Source: Siphonodentalium dalli (taxonomy: Eukaryota; Mollusca; Scaphopoda; Gadilida; Siphonodentaliidae). Taken from it: a stretch of DNA of 64,000 nt. This document shows positions 1-11,372 of the stretch, piece after piece. Below the pieces are notes generated by a model. It searched no databases, was not told where the DNA came from, and saw only the letters and a list, made by a program, of their open reading frames with translations. How positions within the stretch are numbered: position 1 is the stretch's first letter; every line of letters starts with the position of its first letter. Location of the stretch: positions 196,594,816 through 196,658,815 of the forward strand of contig CP136066.1 in assembly GCA_032622095.1 (NCBI GenBank), in the 5' to 3' direction. The translations under genes were made by a program, and so were the position numbers.

Positions 1-87
1 GCTAGCCCACTGTGCGGGATAGCATCAATAAATTCACCCTCTGGGGACCTCATTCTGCAAATGACAGGCACAATAAACTCAGGCTTG
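1..87. mobile_element. Family D hAT-like MITE, right end only (cut by window edge)
   Basis: The right half of a D element. The inverted-repeat arm reads CACCCTCTGGGGACCTCATT, then AATGACAGGCAC, and ends at CAGGCTTG. The left end lies outside the window. The short reading frame crossing it is repeat sequence, not a gene. Confidence 0.8.
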
Positions 88-168
88 GAATTACTATGGG
101 TGTATTCTGCCACGCCCTTTTTCTTACTATTTCCAACTGTAGATAAATATCTAATCATAAAACATGAT

Positions 169-547
169 TTAAACCTTTACCCAACAGAAGGGCCCTGTGC
201 CAATGCATTCTCTTATATATGCGTGTCGACCATAGGTCGCCTCGCATATATAAGAGAATGCATTGGCTTAACACATTAAAAATTATAAAATTGTTAAAAA
301 ATGTAAGAAAAAATGGTAAAAAAAGATTTTTTTAGGCCAATGCATTCTCTTATATATGCGAGGCGACCTATGGTCGACTCGCATATATAAGAGAATGCAT
401 TGGCACAGGGCATAACTGTAACTATCACAATGTGGTCAAGGAGCCGGTTCCAATGATATCCATATTTGAATGGTTCTATTGAGACAGACCGAAGATATTT
501 TAGGCTGTTGAAGCTTTATTTGGCCGGTTTGTTGGGTAAAGGGTTAA
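169..547 (+). mobile_element. Family A piggyBac-like MITE (TTAA site, two hairpins)
   Basis: Starts at TTAA with a slightly diverged terminus ACCTTTACCCAACAG and ends TTGGGTAAAGGG followed by TTAA. Inside are two hairpins of about 68 bp built on GCATTCTCTTATATATGCG, the second being the reverse complement of the first, separated by an A/T-rich spacer. The right third carries the family's unique segment (CACAATGTGGTC, GAGCCGGTTCC, GACAGACCGAAG). There is no transposase. The piggyBac assignment rests on the TTAA target and CCCTTT-type ends. Confidence 0.85.
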
Positions 548-1263
548 AACCAACACAGGCCTTCAACTGCATGCAGCAACTTTTTGGCAGGAATTATATT
601 GACCCCATCTTCGTTCCCTATCAATCAAACTCATGTCATTTCACCTCATAGATCCCCTGATTCACTGCCACTTGAACTGAGAATAACCTTACTATTCGAG
701 TGTTTTACAAACACTTCTTTTGGTGAATTTTATGCCCATAAGGCAATACAATAGCCATATTTGTATAAAGTAATTGGGTAGATTGGTGCTATAAATACTG
801 TGAGATTACCAAGGAAATATTTGTTCATCTGCCTACATACCTCACACACACACACACCTGGAATTAGGCTGTCAATATCTTTGATTACCGTACTGCTGTA
901 GGTGCACTATAACCCTGGTCCCTTCCTCACTGATGTTGTACTTGTACATGCTCATCTCGCAGAAGAATTGTTCATCCAAAAATTAAATATGAACAAAATC
1001 ATTTTTGGTGTGGGTAAAGGGGATGAACAAATGTCTTAAACTGTTTGTAAACATTATCAGCTCATCAACACTGTGATGTCAAAAGGAAGATAAAACCATT
1101 TCCAGTTTACTGTTAGAGGATATCATTAAAAAACTATAAAAAAGTTATGACTTTGGGTAATGATGGTCATTATACATATATCTGTCTGTCCCATCTTTGA
1201 TGAAGTGATGTATTATATGATGGACAGGTGAAATGACTTGCACCTGGTTGATTAGTCAGCACT
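548..1263. other. No gene seen
   Basis: AT-rich sequence with frequent stops in all frames. The only notable item is a short CA microsatellite at about 843-857. Confidence 0.6.
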
Positions 1264-1400
1264 AAGGCCAGGCATCAAAATATGGTGCTGGTCATTTGCA
1301 GAATGAGGTCCCCAGAGGGTGAATTTTGTGATGCTACCCTTCACAGTGGGCTAGCATCACCAAATTCTTCGTCTGGGGACATCATTCTGCTTTCCTCATC
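1264..1400. mobile_element. Family D MITE, partial (one hairpin)
   Basis: Has CATTTGCAGAATGAGGTCCC followed by an inverted-repeat arm around GTGATGCTA. The second hairpin and the right terminus of full D elements are missing. Confidence 0.7.
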
Positions 1401-1427
1401 TGCTGTTACATTTATCCACTGGAAAAT

Positions 1428-1755
1428 AAAGTAATGCCCCAATTAATCGACTCTCTAACCACAGCAGAATTATGGGTAACTTTTCAGGATTTAATTAGTC
1501 GGAAATATGGCTTGTTGCCATTCATCGGAAAGCTCTCGGGGAGAGCTTTCCGATGAATGGCAACAAGCCATATTTCCGACGAAATCCTGAAAAGTTACCC
1601 ATATTAGTCGGAAATATGGCTTGTTGCCATTCATCGGAAAGCTCTCAGTGAGAGCTTTCCAATGAATGTCAACAAGCCATATTTCCGACTAAATCCTGAA
1701 AAGTTACCATAATTCTGCTGTGGTTAGAGAGTCGATTAATTAGGGCATTACTGTA
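1428..1755. mobile_element. Family E Tc1/mariner-like palindromic MITE, internally duplicated
   Basis: Terminal GTAATGCCCC at left and GGGCATTACTGTA at right, with CACAGCAGAATTATGGGTAA arms. Unlike other copies, the inner hairpin (GGCTTGTTGCCATTCATCGG and its complement) occurs twice in a row. This gives four alternating arms and suggests an E-into-E insertion or palindrome-mediated duplication. Confidence 0.8.
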
Positions 1756-3236
1756 GCCATAATGTCAGTGGCCCAGCACATGACCTTATAACATCATTTA
1801 GCAGTGAAGAGAGTTAATCCAATGATCACTGAAAGCATAAGAATAACCATGAGTAAAAATTAAGTGTGACAGTCTTCAGTCAACCCTGATGGGTATCTGC
1901 CATTGTAGCACCTGCCGCTACCTGTTGTGATGTCATTTGTCAGGATGACAGGTGCCAGGCTGATGGGGAATTTGATAGAATTATGAGCTGAGTATACCTG
2001 ATATCATTGCCACCCATTGATAACCACTGAAGCATTTTATGCACAGTGTACATAGACCACAGTTTAAACTTTAAACACAGAGTGTATCCCACAGGATTAC
2101 TGTAGCTTATTTGCCAGTCTATCTCTGATGCTGTGTCCCTTCAGTCTGCCTGGTAACAGATCTTGGATTATTTCGAAAATCTTTCGATCCTGAGCAAGAG
2201 TTTTTATTTTGGAGCTGATAATGTTTCAGAGAATGCTTTTGTTGGATTTATGTTGATTTTCTGCTGCTAATTGAGTTTAGGATTTGGTAGTTCGTTCTCT
2301 TGCATTAATAGATGTGGATATCATGGATTGACTGTTTTATGACGATGATTTGTCTGGCCTCATTAAACAATGGGGTGCAGAATTCTTCAACTGCTACAAG
2401 GTAACAGTGCTATTAGTTCTTTATCAATTCCCTTATCATACATATATATTATAATTGCTGAAAATTTGTCTAGGCTAAACAGCTGATGATATATTTATTT
2501 AATGGTCAGGGGACATTTTTTTCTGTGAAATTCATTCAGGAATTATTCCACATATTTCAATCTCTTTTCTGTTGCATAAAGTTATTCACAGAAATTATTA
2601 TCTGAATATTTCCTTTGGCATAATTACTCATCAATGAGTGTTTATTATAGAAAGCTTTAAGCTCTAAAACTCAAATACCGTATGTTGTCTCTTTCACGTG
2701 AATTCTCAGTAAATTTTGTTATATATAATTATATGACCATAATTGTGATTTCATAATTGGTCATTATATATAAGTCTGCTATGCATAATGCATTAAACTA
2801 TCCAGGACTTTATAATTTTTTATAATCTATAGAAATGCACAGTGGTTTTATTTACATTTTTCCACTACTGATTTCATGCATGATTGAAAACTTTAACTTT
2901 GCCTATGGGGCAATATGACTCGACTCCCACAATAAAAAACATCTGCATAGAAATTACATTATGCACATACCAAAAATAGATGCAATCCATCTTGGGATGT
3001 TTACATCAGGATTCTGGTCATGTCATCTTAATTTCTTTCATTTATATCTGTGCTGGGATTCGGTCCAGGTCTGCTTGTCCCGAGGGGCAAGGGAGCAGAG
3101 TGGTTGCCCTTGTTGCAGATAATGTCCTGAAATTCACAAAATGGTTGGAAATTATGAAAGACAATCGGCAAAATGAGAACATTTATATTGCCCTTCGAGT
3201 TATGGATAGCTTAATACTTGTGTTCAACAATGCCTG
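1756..3236. other. No gene seen
   Basis: AT-rich, stop-dense sequence with no recognised repeat, RNA gene or convincing reading frame. A short frame at 2980-3246 has no recognisable domain. Confidence 0.55.
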
Positions 3237-3372
3237 TACGATTTAACACCCCTAAATTACTATTTCTTCAGCTTCCGGGGTGAATAATATTTTATTTGAT
3301 TCAAGAAACCCACAATTCAACAGAGTTATCAGATATAAATTTTTGAAATCTGTTTATTTTTTCCATTTTGAA
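3237..3372 (-). repeat. Family G dispersed repeat, fragment
   Basis: Matches one end of the G repeat seen complete at 51279-51740: AAATTACTATTTCTT, then CCGGGGTGAA, AGAAACCCAC and TTATCAGATAT. The rest of the repeat is missing. Confidence 0.6.
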
Positions 3373-3492
3373 TTCCATTTATGATTAATCCTTGTTCCAA
3401 CTGGAATTCTCCATCATCTGTCATCACAAAAAATAAACAAACATCTTCTTTCATATGTGATTATTATAACTCGTCTATAACCATGAATATAG

Positions 3493-3774
3493 GGGCCTCG
3501 GTTAGGGGTACAACTCCCAGCTGGTTCTCCCTCCAGCGCTGGGGATAAGGGTTCAAATCCACATGTTTCCATCGTGGACTTTGTAACTTGAAATCGTAAT
3601 CTGGTGGAGTTGCCAGTTACTTGCCAATTGCTGCTGGTTTGCCACACATAATCGATGAGTTTATCAGCCATTGAAATCACTGTAAGTGTGTTGATTTTCT
3701 CCACCACTAAAACTGGCAATGTCATGATATGGCCTTAGTTCCTGAAAGCGACATTAAACTCCAATCAATCAAGC
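3493..3774 (+). mobile_element. tRNA-derived SINE
   Basis: A tRNA-like head begins at GGGGCCTCGGTTAGGGG, resembling a pol III A box. A perfect B box, GGTTCAAATCC, sits at 3550-3560. A tRNA-unrelated body follows, and the 3' end reads CTGAAAGCGACATTAAAC then CCAATCAATCAA, a short tandem tail. This layout is typical of invertebrate SINEs, and similar 3' tails are common in bivalve SINEs by my recollection. It carries no gene; its promoter would be internal. Confidence 0.75.
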
Positions 3775-4004
3775 TATATCCATGAATAAAACATGATTAA
3801 TGAATGGGGAATATGTACACCTGTGTATCGACAAGATATATTCAATTTTGTTTGTGGCGATAATTTCGTCCTCTTTTATTCCAAAATAATTTCCGATCTA
3901 CATGTACCTAAGCCACTGCGAATCGTGACCTAGCTTGAGTGACCTCCCAAACTCTTGTTATGTTGTCCGTACATATTTCTGGTATAATTTTGTATAGGTT
4001 GATA

Positions 4005-4170
4005 TACGGTATTCCGAGGTGGAGAAAATAAATAGATAAAAAAAATAGAAATCAATAATCTTGAGCTTTGAAGGGTGAGGTTCCTCGACTCAAATAAAAA
4101 TGTTTTTGCACACGATGCGGAATAAATTTTAAATTAGGGATGTTAAATCGGATAACTTTAAACATTACAG
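4005..4170 (+). repeat. Family G dispersed repeat, fragment
   Basis: Degenerate copy of the other orientation of G: AAATCAATAATCTTGAGC, AAGGGTGAGGTTCCTCGACT and GTTAAATCGGATAA, matching 59820-59970. Confidence 0.55.
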
Positions 4171-4265
4171 TTTTAGTATCACAATTTGGACTTTAAAGGA
4201 ACTATGCTCTGCTGCAGACTAAAGACTGGGACCTTTATTAGAAGGTCTACCATTTTGCCCTGTAT

Positions 4266-4880
4266 GCTTCCAGTGCCTGTGTCTGCTAGTCCAATTTTCC
4301 TTCAATGCAAACCAGCTAGTAAAAATCGGTTTGGATAATTATAATGCTCGGTGTTTTACATCAAAGCCCTGTATATCTTTATATATCGGGGTCTAGCCTT
4401 GTTGACCCGCTCACCTCATATCTCAAAGTAATTGTAATAAATGTTACCAGTTTACACCATAGAAAATATTATATTGGTTCTGAACTCCACAAGAATTGTC
4501 AACTGAAAGTAGTAATGTGATGTGAAAAATATATAAATGCAATAAAAACTCATTTGACCTTGTCAAGTGTCTGTGAATTAAAAAGGAAACAATCCTACAT
4601 GTTGTTAGTTTTAATTACACGGTATATTCTATGTGCAATTTAACAAAAACAGTTAGATTATAATATATCATTATGACCATAAGATACATGTACATCATGT
4701 ATTAATTTGTAGGGAAAATAAATTAAAACGGACAAAAAACCCGCCATTGGATCTGGGCATAAAGTCTGCTATAGAAAGATATACACATGGAGCTTTGACA
4801 TAAAACAGCATTGTTCCAACGGATTTCACTAGCTGGTTTACATGGAAGGAAATTGGACTATGTCTGTGCCTCGCACTTTT
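4266..4880. repeat. Inverted-repeat element with about 60-bp arms
   Basis: The left arm at about 4271-4335 (CCAATTTTCCTTCAATGC, AAACCAGCTAGT) is the near reverse complement of the right arm at about 4818-4880 (ACTAGCTGGTTT, CATGGAAGGAAATTGG). The roughly 480 bp between the arms has no reading frame. This looks like an old MITE, but its outer ends and target duplication could not be fixed. Confidence 0.55.
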
Positions 4881-5190
4881 ACAAGGATGTCTCTCATTGT
4901 TTTGAATTCTTATTCTTATATAAGATGCAGATCAATAGTGCATTGTTTCTATACAATTAGCATGAACATCGTATATCTGATGATAATTCTATGCAAAATC
5001 TCTTTATTATAACTACAACATTGTAATGATTTCAATGGTTGGGATGCTATCTGAGCTCAAACTTATATTCATGGACATCAGAATACATATATTGATGCAG
5101 GACTGTTGCAACTGAATTCCATTGTCCGGGCAGTGGTGTGATATATAGGACACAGTTTGGGTGCTTAAATCAAGTTAAATGCACAGTGCA

Positions 5191-5348
5191 TACAGTATAA
5201 TGCCCTAAATAATCGACTCCTTAACTACAGCAGAATTATGTGTAATTGAGAGCTTTCCAATGAATGGCAACAAGTCATATTTCCGACTAAATCCAGCTAA
5301 ATCCTGAAAATTACCCATAATTCTGCTGTGGTTTAGGGGATTACTGTA
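5191..5348. mobile_element. Family E MITE, diverged
   Basis: Begins TACAGTATAATGCCCTAAAT and ends GGGGATTACTGTA at TA. Most of the left inner arm is deleted; the right arm (GAGAGCTTTCCAATGAATGG) is kept. Confidence 0.75.
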
Positions 5349-5396
5349 TATGCACCTGAGAGAGTGCTACCAAGAAATCCCTCAGTACTTGCCCAT

Positions 5397-5682
5397 TTAA
5401 TCCTTTCATGACTAGAGCTTCCTGAAATTTTGCGAAAACCTTGTGCCAATGTATTTTCTTATATATGCGAGTCGCCCATAGGGCGCCTCGCATATATAAG
5501 AGAATGCATTGATTATTATTTATTATTCATTGATTATTATTATGCATTATTTACATTGATTATGTGAGTGCATTCTCTTATATATGTGAGGCTCCCTATG
5601 GGAGACTCTCATATACAAGAGAATGCACTGGCACAGCGTCTTTAATTCTGCACCAGTGCAGCTCCCATCATGAATGGGTTAA
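5397..5682 (+). mobile_element. Family C piggyBac-like MITE
   Basis: TTAA, then TCCTTTCATGACTAGAGCTT; ends GCTCCCATCATGAATGGG then TTAA. It contains two hairpins. The first has core GTCGCCC-ATA-GGGCGCC and the second CTCCC-TAT-GGGAG, both different from the family A core but fully paired. Its internal TTTAATTCTGCACC (5640-5653) is the intact target site that is filled by a family A element at 30647. Confidence 0.85.
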
Positions 5683-5717
5683 ACAGAAACTGGACACCCG
5701 GTTTTGAGCGCTGCTTA

Positions 5718-6069
5718 ATTATACGCCCGTTTGAAAAAACGGCCGTATTATAGTATTGGTCCATCCGTCCGGGCGTCCGTCCGTCCGTTAACCTGGTTTC
5801 CATATGATATCTTTAGTTAGAGTGAACCAAATTCAATAAAATTGGTAATTTGACTTAGAAAATCCCTGAAATTTGTTGTCCGAATGATAACTTTACTTGA
5901 GCTTATCGGATTCAATGATAATTTGGTATATTACTTTCTCCCACCAAAACACAGGTCAAGTTCAAATTTGAGTTCCGTCCGCCAATTTTTACCAGAGTTA
6001 TGCCCCTTTTTTACCAGTTTCCGCCGACCCAAGAGAGGGCGTATTTTGCACGCCCAGCGTAGCTCTTGT
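5718..6069 (+). repeat. Family J dispersed repeat
   Basis: Starts TTATACGCCCGTTT, includes a GTCCGTCCGTCCG run near 5765-5790, then two tandem degenerate blocks each carrying GATAACTTTA and a GAGTTATGCCCC-like segment. Ends near GGGCGTATTTTGCACGCCC. Copies recur at 17590-17840 and 57083-58487. The small reading frames on both strands here are chance frames within the repeat. Confidence 0.65.
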
Positions 6070-6202
6070 TTCTTAATGCAATCTAAGGAAAACTGAATTG
6101 CAACAATGTAATGCCTCACCACTCCTCAAGGACCATTGCACCTAGCATTTGTTGTAAACATAATTATTGCATAGCATGCCTCTTTAATATATTGGCCATG
6201 TC

Positions 6203-6575
6203 CAGGGGCGCCGGAAGAGGGGGGGCAGAGGGGGCAGCTGACCCCCCTGCCCTTGACCAAGAGGGCGAGCGGGGCAGGACTTGCCCTTTTTCTGGAGACA
6301 GAAAATGCTTTTTGTGTGTTTAATCTCGTGTTTTTATAGCAAAATGTGACTTTTTTGGTCCAAATACCACCAATTTCACAAGGAATATTAATTTTTTGTC
6401 AATTTTATGACAAAACGGCCATAAAAACCGACAAATACCATTAAAATAGGGATTTTTGCCACAATGAATTTATGGTTATTTTCCCGAGTTTGCGGAGAAA
6501 ATGCCCTTTTTTTGCGGAAAAGTGCCGTTTTTGTAGGCTCTGCCCCCCTGCCCTTGGATGCTTCCGGCGCCCCTG
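6203..6575. mobile_element. hAT-type MITE with perfect 8-bp target duplication
   Basis: Terminal inverted repeats CAGGGGCGCCGGAAG and CTTCCGGCGCCCCTG, flanked by identical 8-bp GCCATGTC at 6195-6202 and 6576-6583. CAGGGG ends plus an 8-bp duplication are characteristic of the hAT superfamily. The 373-bp interior has no transposase. It has GC-rich subterminal blocks (CCCCCCTGCCCTTG on both sides) around an AT-rich middle. Confidence 0.9.
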
Positions 6576-6584
6576 GCCATGTCT

Positions 6585-6890
6585 CTTTGATCTTTAGCAT
6601 TCATGAGTGATGTCTTTATTGATTGTTGAAGATGCTCTTTTCCCAATTAGGTTATGGTTACATCTTCAGTTTTACTATGCTATTGTCAATGCAGCCCTCT
6701 GAGGCAGTCCTTCACAGGAGACAGGAGCGATTGCTCTTGCACCCGTATGCACTTGCAATATTTAATTCACAGGTTCTAAAATTTGCACTCGTCCCTCTTG
6801 GCAAAATGTTTATGGTCACTTTAATCGTTGATTCAATAATGATCTATTTGAAGGTATATTTAGAACCTTTCCAATCTCAGTTAACCCTTT
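6585..6890. other. No gene seen
   Basis: An open frame at 6623-6892 runs into the next MITE and has no recognisable domain. It is probably a chance frame. Confidence 0.45.
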
Positions 6891-6985
6891 GAGTGCCAGG
6901 TCCGATTTTTGTATCAACCCATATACCCTGTGCCAATGCATTCTCTTATATATGCGAGTCGATCATAGGTCGCCTCGCATGTGAA
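6891..6985 (+). mobile_element. Family B piggyBac-like MITE, left end only
   Basis: TTAA then CCCTTTGAGTGCCAGG, ATTTTTGTATCAACCCATAT and one hairpin arm; sequence identity stops in the second arm at about 6980. No right terminus is present. Confidence 0.75.
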
Positions 6986-7313
6986 AGTGCAACTGGGCAT
7001 AGGTCTATCCCACAATGACAGTTTGTTTGAGAAAAACCCAACTTACGATTATATTATGGGCTCTCAATTACACCTGTCTTCTCAATTGAGAGAGCAAATA
7101 AGTGCTTTTGTTGTGTTTTCCTCCTTGGGAGGACTGCTGTGAGATGTACGGACTATGAAACAGCTACCTTTATTAATGAGTCAGGCTGGACAGTCTGTGC
7201 ATCAGATGAACCGAATTGTTGCCTGTACGTGAACTGACCCTCCACCCTACCTGATCAGTTCTCAATAATCGAAGAACAATGTTTGAATTCAAAACAACAA
7301 GAGAGTTGATGCA
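6986..7313. other. No gene seen
   Basis: Short unique stretch between two MITEs, with no reading frame or RNA gene that I recognise. Confidence 0.5.
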
Positions 7314-7517
7314 TACGGTAATGCCCTAAATAATCAACTCCTTAACCACAGCAGAATTATGGGTAACTTTTCAGGATTTAGTTGGAAATATGGCTTGTTG
7401 CCATTCATCGGAAAGCTCTCACTGACAATGGCAACAAGCGATATATCGACTAAATCCTGAAAAATTACCCATAATTCTGCTGTGGTTAAGGAGTTGATTA
7501 TTTAGAGCATTACTGTA
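7314..7517. mobile_element. Family E MITE
   Basis: TACGGTAATGCCCTAAATAA at left and TTAGAGCATTACTGTA at right. The arms carry CACAGCAGAATTATGGGTAA and GGCTTGTTGCCATTCATCGG; the right arm is shortened. Flanking TA fits a Tc1/mariner target. Confidence 0.85.
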
Positions 7518-7989
7518 CTTATTATCAGCAACTCAAGATTTAAATATACATTGCGTTTGAGAAATATTTCATTTTTCAGTGGCAATTGGATTCCATCCAT
7601 AGCCAAACCAGTTGCTTTTCTTGGCGATTTAAAGAAAACCTGGTCAAAACAAGTTATCACTGCACACCAGTCTTCATCATTGGGGACTATATATTGCACC
7701 CAGATAGCTGTATCTGTCACTGAGCATATCCAATATTGAAAGTTGAGATTTATTACTGTGGCTGATAGTCCCATGAAGTGTACTTGAGTGGGTGGCCCTA
7801 TACTCCATTCATATTATCACATGTTGTCTCACTCTTCACATGACAGTTACAGTTTTATAAGACTCAATGCATGACAAGGTAACATGTCCAATTCATTATA
7901 GATTTAAATCAGTGCTCCCTGTTGTTGCACCAGTAAGTTCATAAACCAGGATACATGTAATATATGCAGAGACCATGTCTGACAGCACA
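7518..7989. other. No gene seen
   Basis: Overlapping frames on opposite strands (7502-7774 and 7551-7739) have no domain, and one begins inside a MITE. Treated as chance. Confidence 0.5.
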
Positions 7990-8285
7990 TACAGTAATTC
8001 ACGAATTATATGACCCTTTAACCACAGCAGAATTATGGGAATTTTTTTTCAGGATTTAGTTGGAAATATGGCTTGATGCCATTCATCGGAAAGCTCTCGG
8101 TAAACACAGCAGAATTATGGGAAATTTTTCAGGATTTAGTCGGAAATATGGCTTGTTGCCATTCATCGGAAAGCTCTCACCGAGAGCTTTCCGTTGAATG
8201 GCATCAAGCCATATTTCCAACTAAATCCTGAAAAAATTCCCATAATTCTGCTGTGGTTTAGGGGTCGATTATTTAGGGCCTTATA
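7990..8285. mobile_element. Family E MITE with duplicated left arm
   Basis: Left end TACAGTAATTC, right end GATTATTTAGGGCC. The arm from CACAGCAGAATTATGGG to CATCGGAAAGCTCTC occurs twice in direct orientation (8022-8099, 8103-8179) before the complementary right arm. Confidence 0.8.
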
Positions 8286-8638
8286 TACAACTACAAGTAG
8301 TATGCCCGCAACAGCAGTCAAAAGTCATTGCTGATGCATCTTTGATTGACAGACAAACTTGGACAAACTGATAGACATAGGGGTTATGCTTACTTTTCAT
8401 GAGGTTCCACATATCAGTATTTTATTCTTTATTTGTTTTACGAGGATTGGCCACAGCCCCTGGACATTCCGGCTTCTCCTCAAACAATATAATGGCAAAA
8501 AATAAATGTTTACATTGAAACCAATAAATAGAAAAACATGCAAAAAGTATATACAATAGATAAGGGGACACAGAAAATACCAAGATGGCAGATCTGACAG
8601 GAAAGTTAGGATGACAATGTTGGTTGCAGACTACACCT
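8286..8638. other. No gene seen
   Basis: No feature recognised between two E elements. Confidence 0.5.
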
Positions 8639-8755
8639 ACAGTAATGCCCTAAATAATCGACTCCTTAACCACAGCAGAATTATGGGTAATTTTTCAGGA
8701 TTTAGTCGGAAATATGGCTTGTTGCCATTCATCGGAAAGCTCTCGGTGAGGTAGT
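8639..8755. mobile_element. Family E MITE, left half only
   Basis: TACAGTAATGCCCTAAATAA through CATCGGAAAGCTCTCGGTGA, then unrelated sequence. The complementary right arm is absent, so this half can no longer form a hairpin. Confidence 0.8.
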
Positions 8756-8924
8756 TATATAGTATCAATGGTAGTCACAGTCATGGAATATAAACATATC
8801 CCACACAATGGTGTGGAATAACAAAACTTTTTTCAGATCGCGCATGGTCACATTTCACTCAAGCTCCGGTTTCATGTAATATATCCTTGGGCCATCCACA
8901 ACTCATTCAGTAACAGATTCTTGA

Positions 8925-9187
8925 TTAACTATTTCATAACGGGAGCTTCACTTGTGCAGCGCATTATAAATCAATCATATGCCATGAGTGCATTCTGGTT
9001 ATATATGTGTGTGAGTCTCCCTTAGGGAGCCTCAAATATATAAGAGAATGCACTGTCTTACAAGGTCAAGGTAAATATTGATAGGCCAATATATTCTTTT
9101 ATATATGGGAGACTCGTATATATAAGGGAATGCATTGGCACAGGGTTTTCACAAAATTTTAGGAGGCTTCAGTCATGGAAGGGTTAA
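8925..9187 (+). mobile_element. Family C piggyBac-like MITE
   Basis: TTAA followed by a diverged CTATTTCATAACGGGAGCTT; ends AGTCATGGAAGGG then TTAA. Two hairpins, one with core GTCTCCC-TTA-GGGAGCC. Confidence 0.8.
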
Positions 9188-9528
9188 GATTTGCGTTGTG
9201 TTCTGTCTATATTGTATAAGCATTGTGAAAAGTGAACGTCTGGCTTACACTCTGGGGCTTACATTGAATTTCTCAACTTCTTCCAAAATTACCAAACTTG
9301 CTTCTTTAACTTTTTTGGTGTTTGTCACATTTTTCAAGGCTGCTATGGAATGGTATATATGTCAGTAATTATATATATTGTAAAGCATTGTTATTGCGGA
9401 GGTCATAATCCTTCCCCAAGGGCAATGATTGCTGAGGTTATTACCCTGGTGTTGTCATTCTACAAGGTATCCAGAGGTTATAATTACACTGTTGTTATCA
9501 TTCTACTTCACTTATAATCAGACTACAT
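9188..9528. other. No gene seen
   Basis: A 77-residue frame starting inside the preceding MITE (9135-9368) has no recognisable domain. Confidence 0.45.
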
Positions 9529-10335
9529 GTGTTTTGTTCATCACCACATACCCAGGGAGTGCTCAAACGATCTGGAATGTGGCAGGGTCAGGGGACTTTT
9601 TGGATTTGGATTTTCAGAAGAAAAGAGCTAATAATCTTGCTTAGAGCACAATCCCATTGTTGCAATCATTCCCTGATTTTTTGTATATCACACCAATTTC
9701 CAAGGCTGGCGAAGGAATATAGTTCAATGATTATCCCATTGTTAGGCACACGCAACTCATAACAGACAAATCGCACGGGAGCTTCAAAGTGGGATCAGTC
9801 CGTGTTGTTTCGGACATATCATGATTCACATTCAATGGCTATCAGTTCATGTTAATCACGTTGTTGGGCTATTTATCTGGTTATACATGTGTCCAATCGC
9901 GGCCAGCGCATGGATTGTGCGGCGTCGTCAAAACACGCTCAATGGCACATATCCAGTTGATTGCATGTGAGATCAATTGTGCTCTAAGTCGGTCAGAGCA
10001 CGCGAATAGTTCTTTACCAGAATAAATCTCATCTTCGACTCGATTGATTCAGGTAAAGAACAATTCTAGTGCTCTAACCATTACTTAAATGGTTTGTTGG
10101 AACCTTCAAATTCAAATTTTGTATACATAATTTGTCAGACAACAGGTGTTTTGTTCATCACCACATACCCAGGGAGAGCACAAACGATCTGGAATGTGGA
10201 GGGTCAGGGGGAACTTTCTGCGTCTCACATAAAAATGTTTTGAAGCACTCAGGATTTTCAGAAGAAAAGAGCTAATATCTTGCTTAAATGTTTTTTTCGA
10301 ACCTTCAAATTCAAATTTTTTATACATAATTTGTA
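9529..10335. repeat. Direct duplication with an inserted block
   Basis: A segment with TTCATCACCACATACCCAGG, ACGATCTGGAATGTGG and CAGAAGAAAAGAGCTAATA occurs at about 9537-9642 and again at about 10150-10280. A second shared piece, AACCTTCAAATTCAAATTTT plus TATACATAATTTGT, occurs at about 10100-10137 and 10297-10334. The block between begins TTAGAGCACAAT and contains AATTGTGCTCTAAG, which suggests an insertion. A hairpin, GTTCTTTACC with GGTAAAGAAC, lies at about 10008-10052. No coding potential. Confidence 0.6.
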
Positions 10336-10576
10336 CATTGAAACAATTAAGGAATTCACTAGTCGATGGTTAATTCGTCAGTTAGTAGTCGATTAGGCCA
10401 CATCATAACATAATTTTTTGACACTGAGCACCTGCTCGTTTGACTGCAAATAATGTAATCATGACTTATAATGCTAGTTTGGTTACAATTATTTAAACCT
10501 TTTAAAGCAATTATCCTTGCCTTCAGGTGGATGATGCCAATTCTGTCCATATTATACATGCCTTCATGATATAATC

Positions 10577-10643
10577 ACAGGCCCCTGGGGAAAATACTAA
10601 AATACCAATATAGACTATACCAGTATTTTCCCCAGCGGCCTGT
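10577..10643. repeat. Short foldback repeat
   Basis: CACAGGCCCCTGGGGAAAAT opposite ATTTTCCCCAGCGGCCTGTG, with the inner palindromic part around ACCAATATAGACTATACC. A second copy is at about 20035-20112. Confidence 0.65.
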
Positions 10644-11111
10644 GGATTTTCTCAGTTAAAACTAAATTGCATGGAGAGCTATCATTGACCATACCTAGGC
10701 TTCGTAGAATATTTCTGACTGAACTGGTTGATATAGCACTGAACAATGTCCCATCATTCTAAAATTGTTTGCGTGATTTCATACAAAAAGCGACTGGATG
10801 AAAAAAATGATCCCTTTTCTAAATGTAACGAAAAAATATTGAGGTATCACCTCATTTTGTCCATTTATCAGAAAATACAAATGATGATCTCGTTTGACCT
10901 TGGAGTACTAACAGATTCTCCTTAATCAAGTGTATCTGCCAAACACAAGACAAATAGTTATTGCACCAATAATGATCCCTGCAACATAGTATGTAATTGT
11001 GAAAAGCTGTTTTTCTCATCAATAGCACTGTTGATGTACTTTTATCTAACAGTGGTTGTTAATTTAGCCTTATCTTATACCCTGCTGATGGTAATCCCTA
11101 CCAGTCTTCAA

Positions 11112-11364
11112 CAAGCCTTGAAATAGTGTGTCTGTCATTTGCAGAATGAGGTCCCCAGAGGGTGAATTTAGTGATGCTAGCCCGCTATGCGGGCTAGCAT
11201 CACCAAATTCACCAGCTGGGAACCTCATTCTGCTGAGTTGTAAGCAGAATGAGGTCCCCAGAGGGTGAATTTGGTGATGCTAGCCCGCTATGCGGGTAGC
11301 ATCACTAAATTCACCCTCTGGGGACCTCATTCTGCAAATGACAGACACACTATTTCAAGGCTTG
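11112..11364. mobile_element. Family D hAT-like MITE, complete
   Basis: Terminal CAAGCCTTG and CAAGGCTTG, flanked by a perfect 8-bp duplication GTCTTCAA (11104-11111 and 11365-11372). Inside are two hairpins built on GAATGAGGTCCCCAGAGGGT, centred on GCTAGCCCGC-TAT-GCGGGCTAGC and a near copy. This is the shortest complete copy (253 bp). The 8-bp duplication and CAAG-type ends point to hAT. Confidence 0.9.
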
Positions 11365-11372
11365 GTCTTCAA

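Noticed and set aside
3493-3565. A tRNA gene
   Set aside because: Box A and B are recognisable, but the acceptor and anticodon stems do not form a proper cloverleaf, and a SINE body follows.
3414-3725. 103-codon minus-strand frame
   Set aside because: It lies antisense across a tRNA-derived SINE and has no domain.
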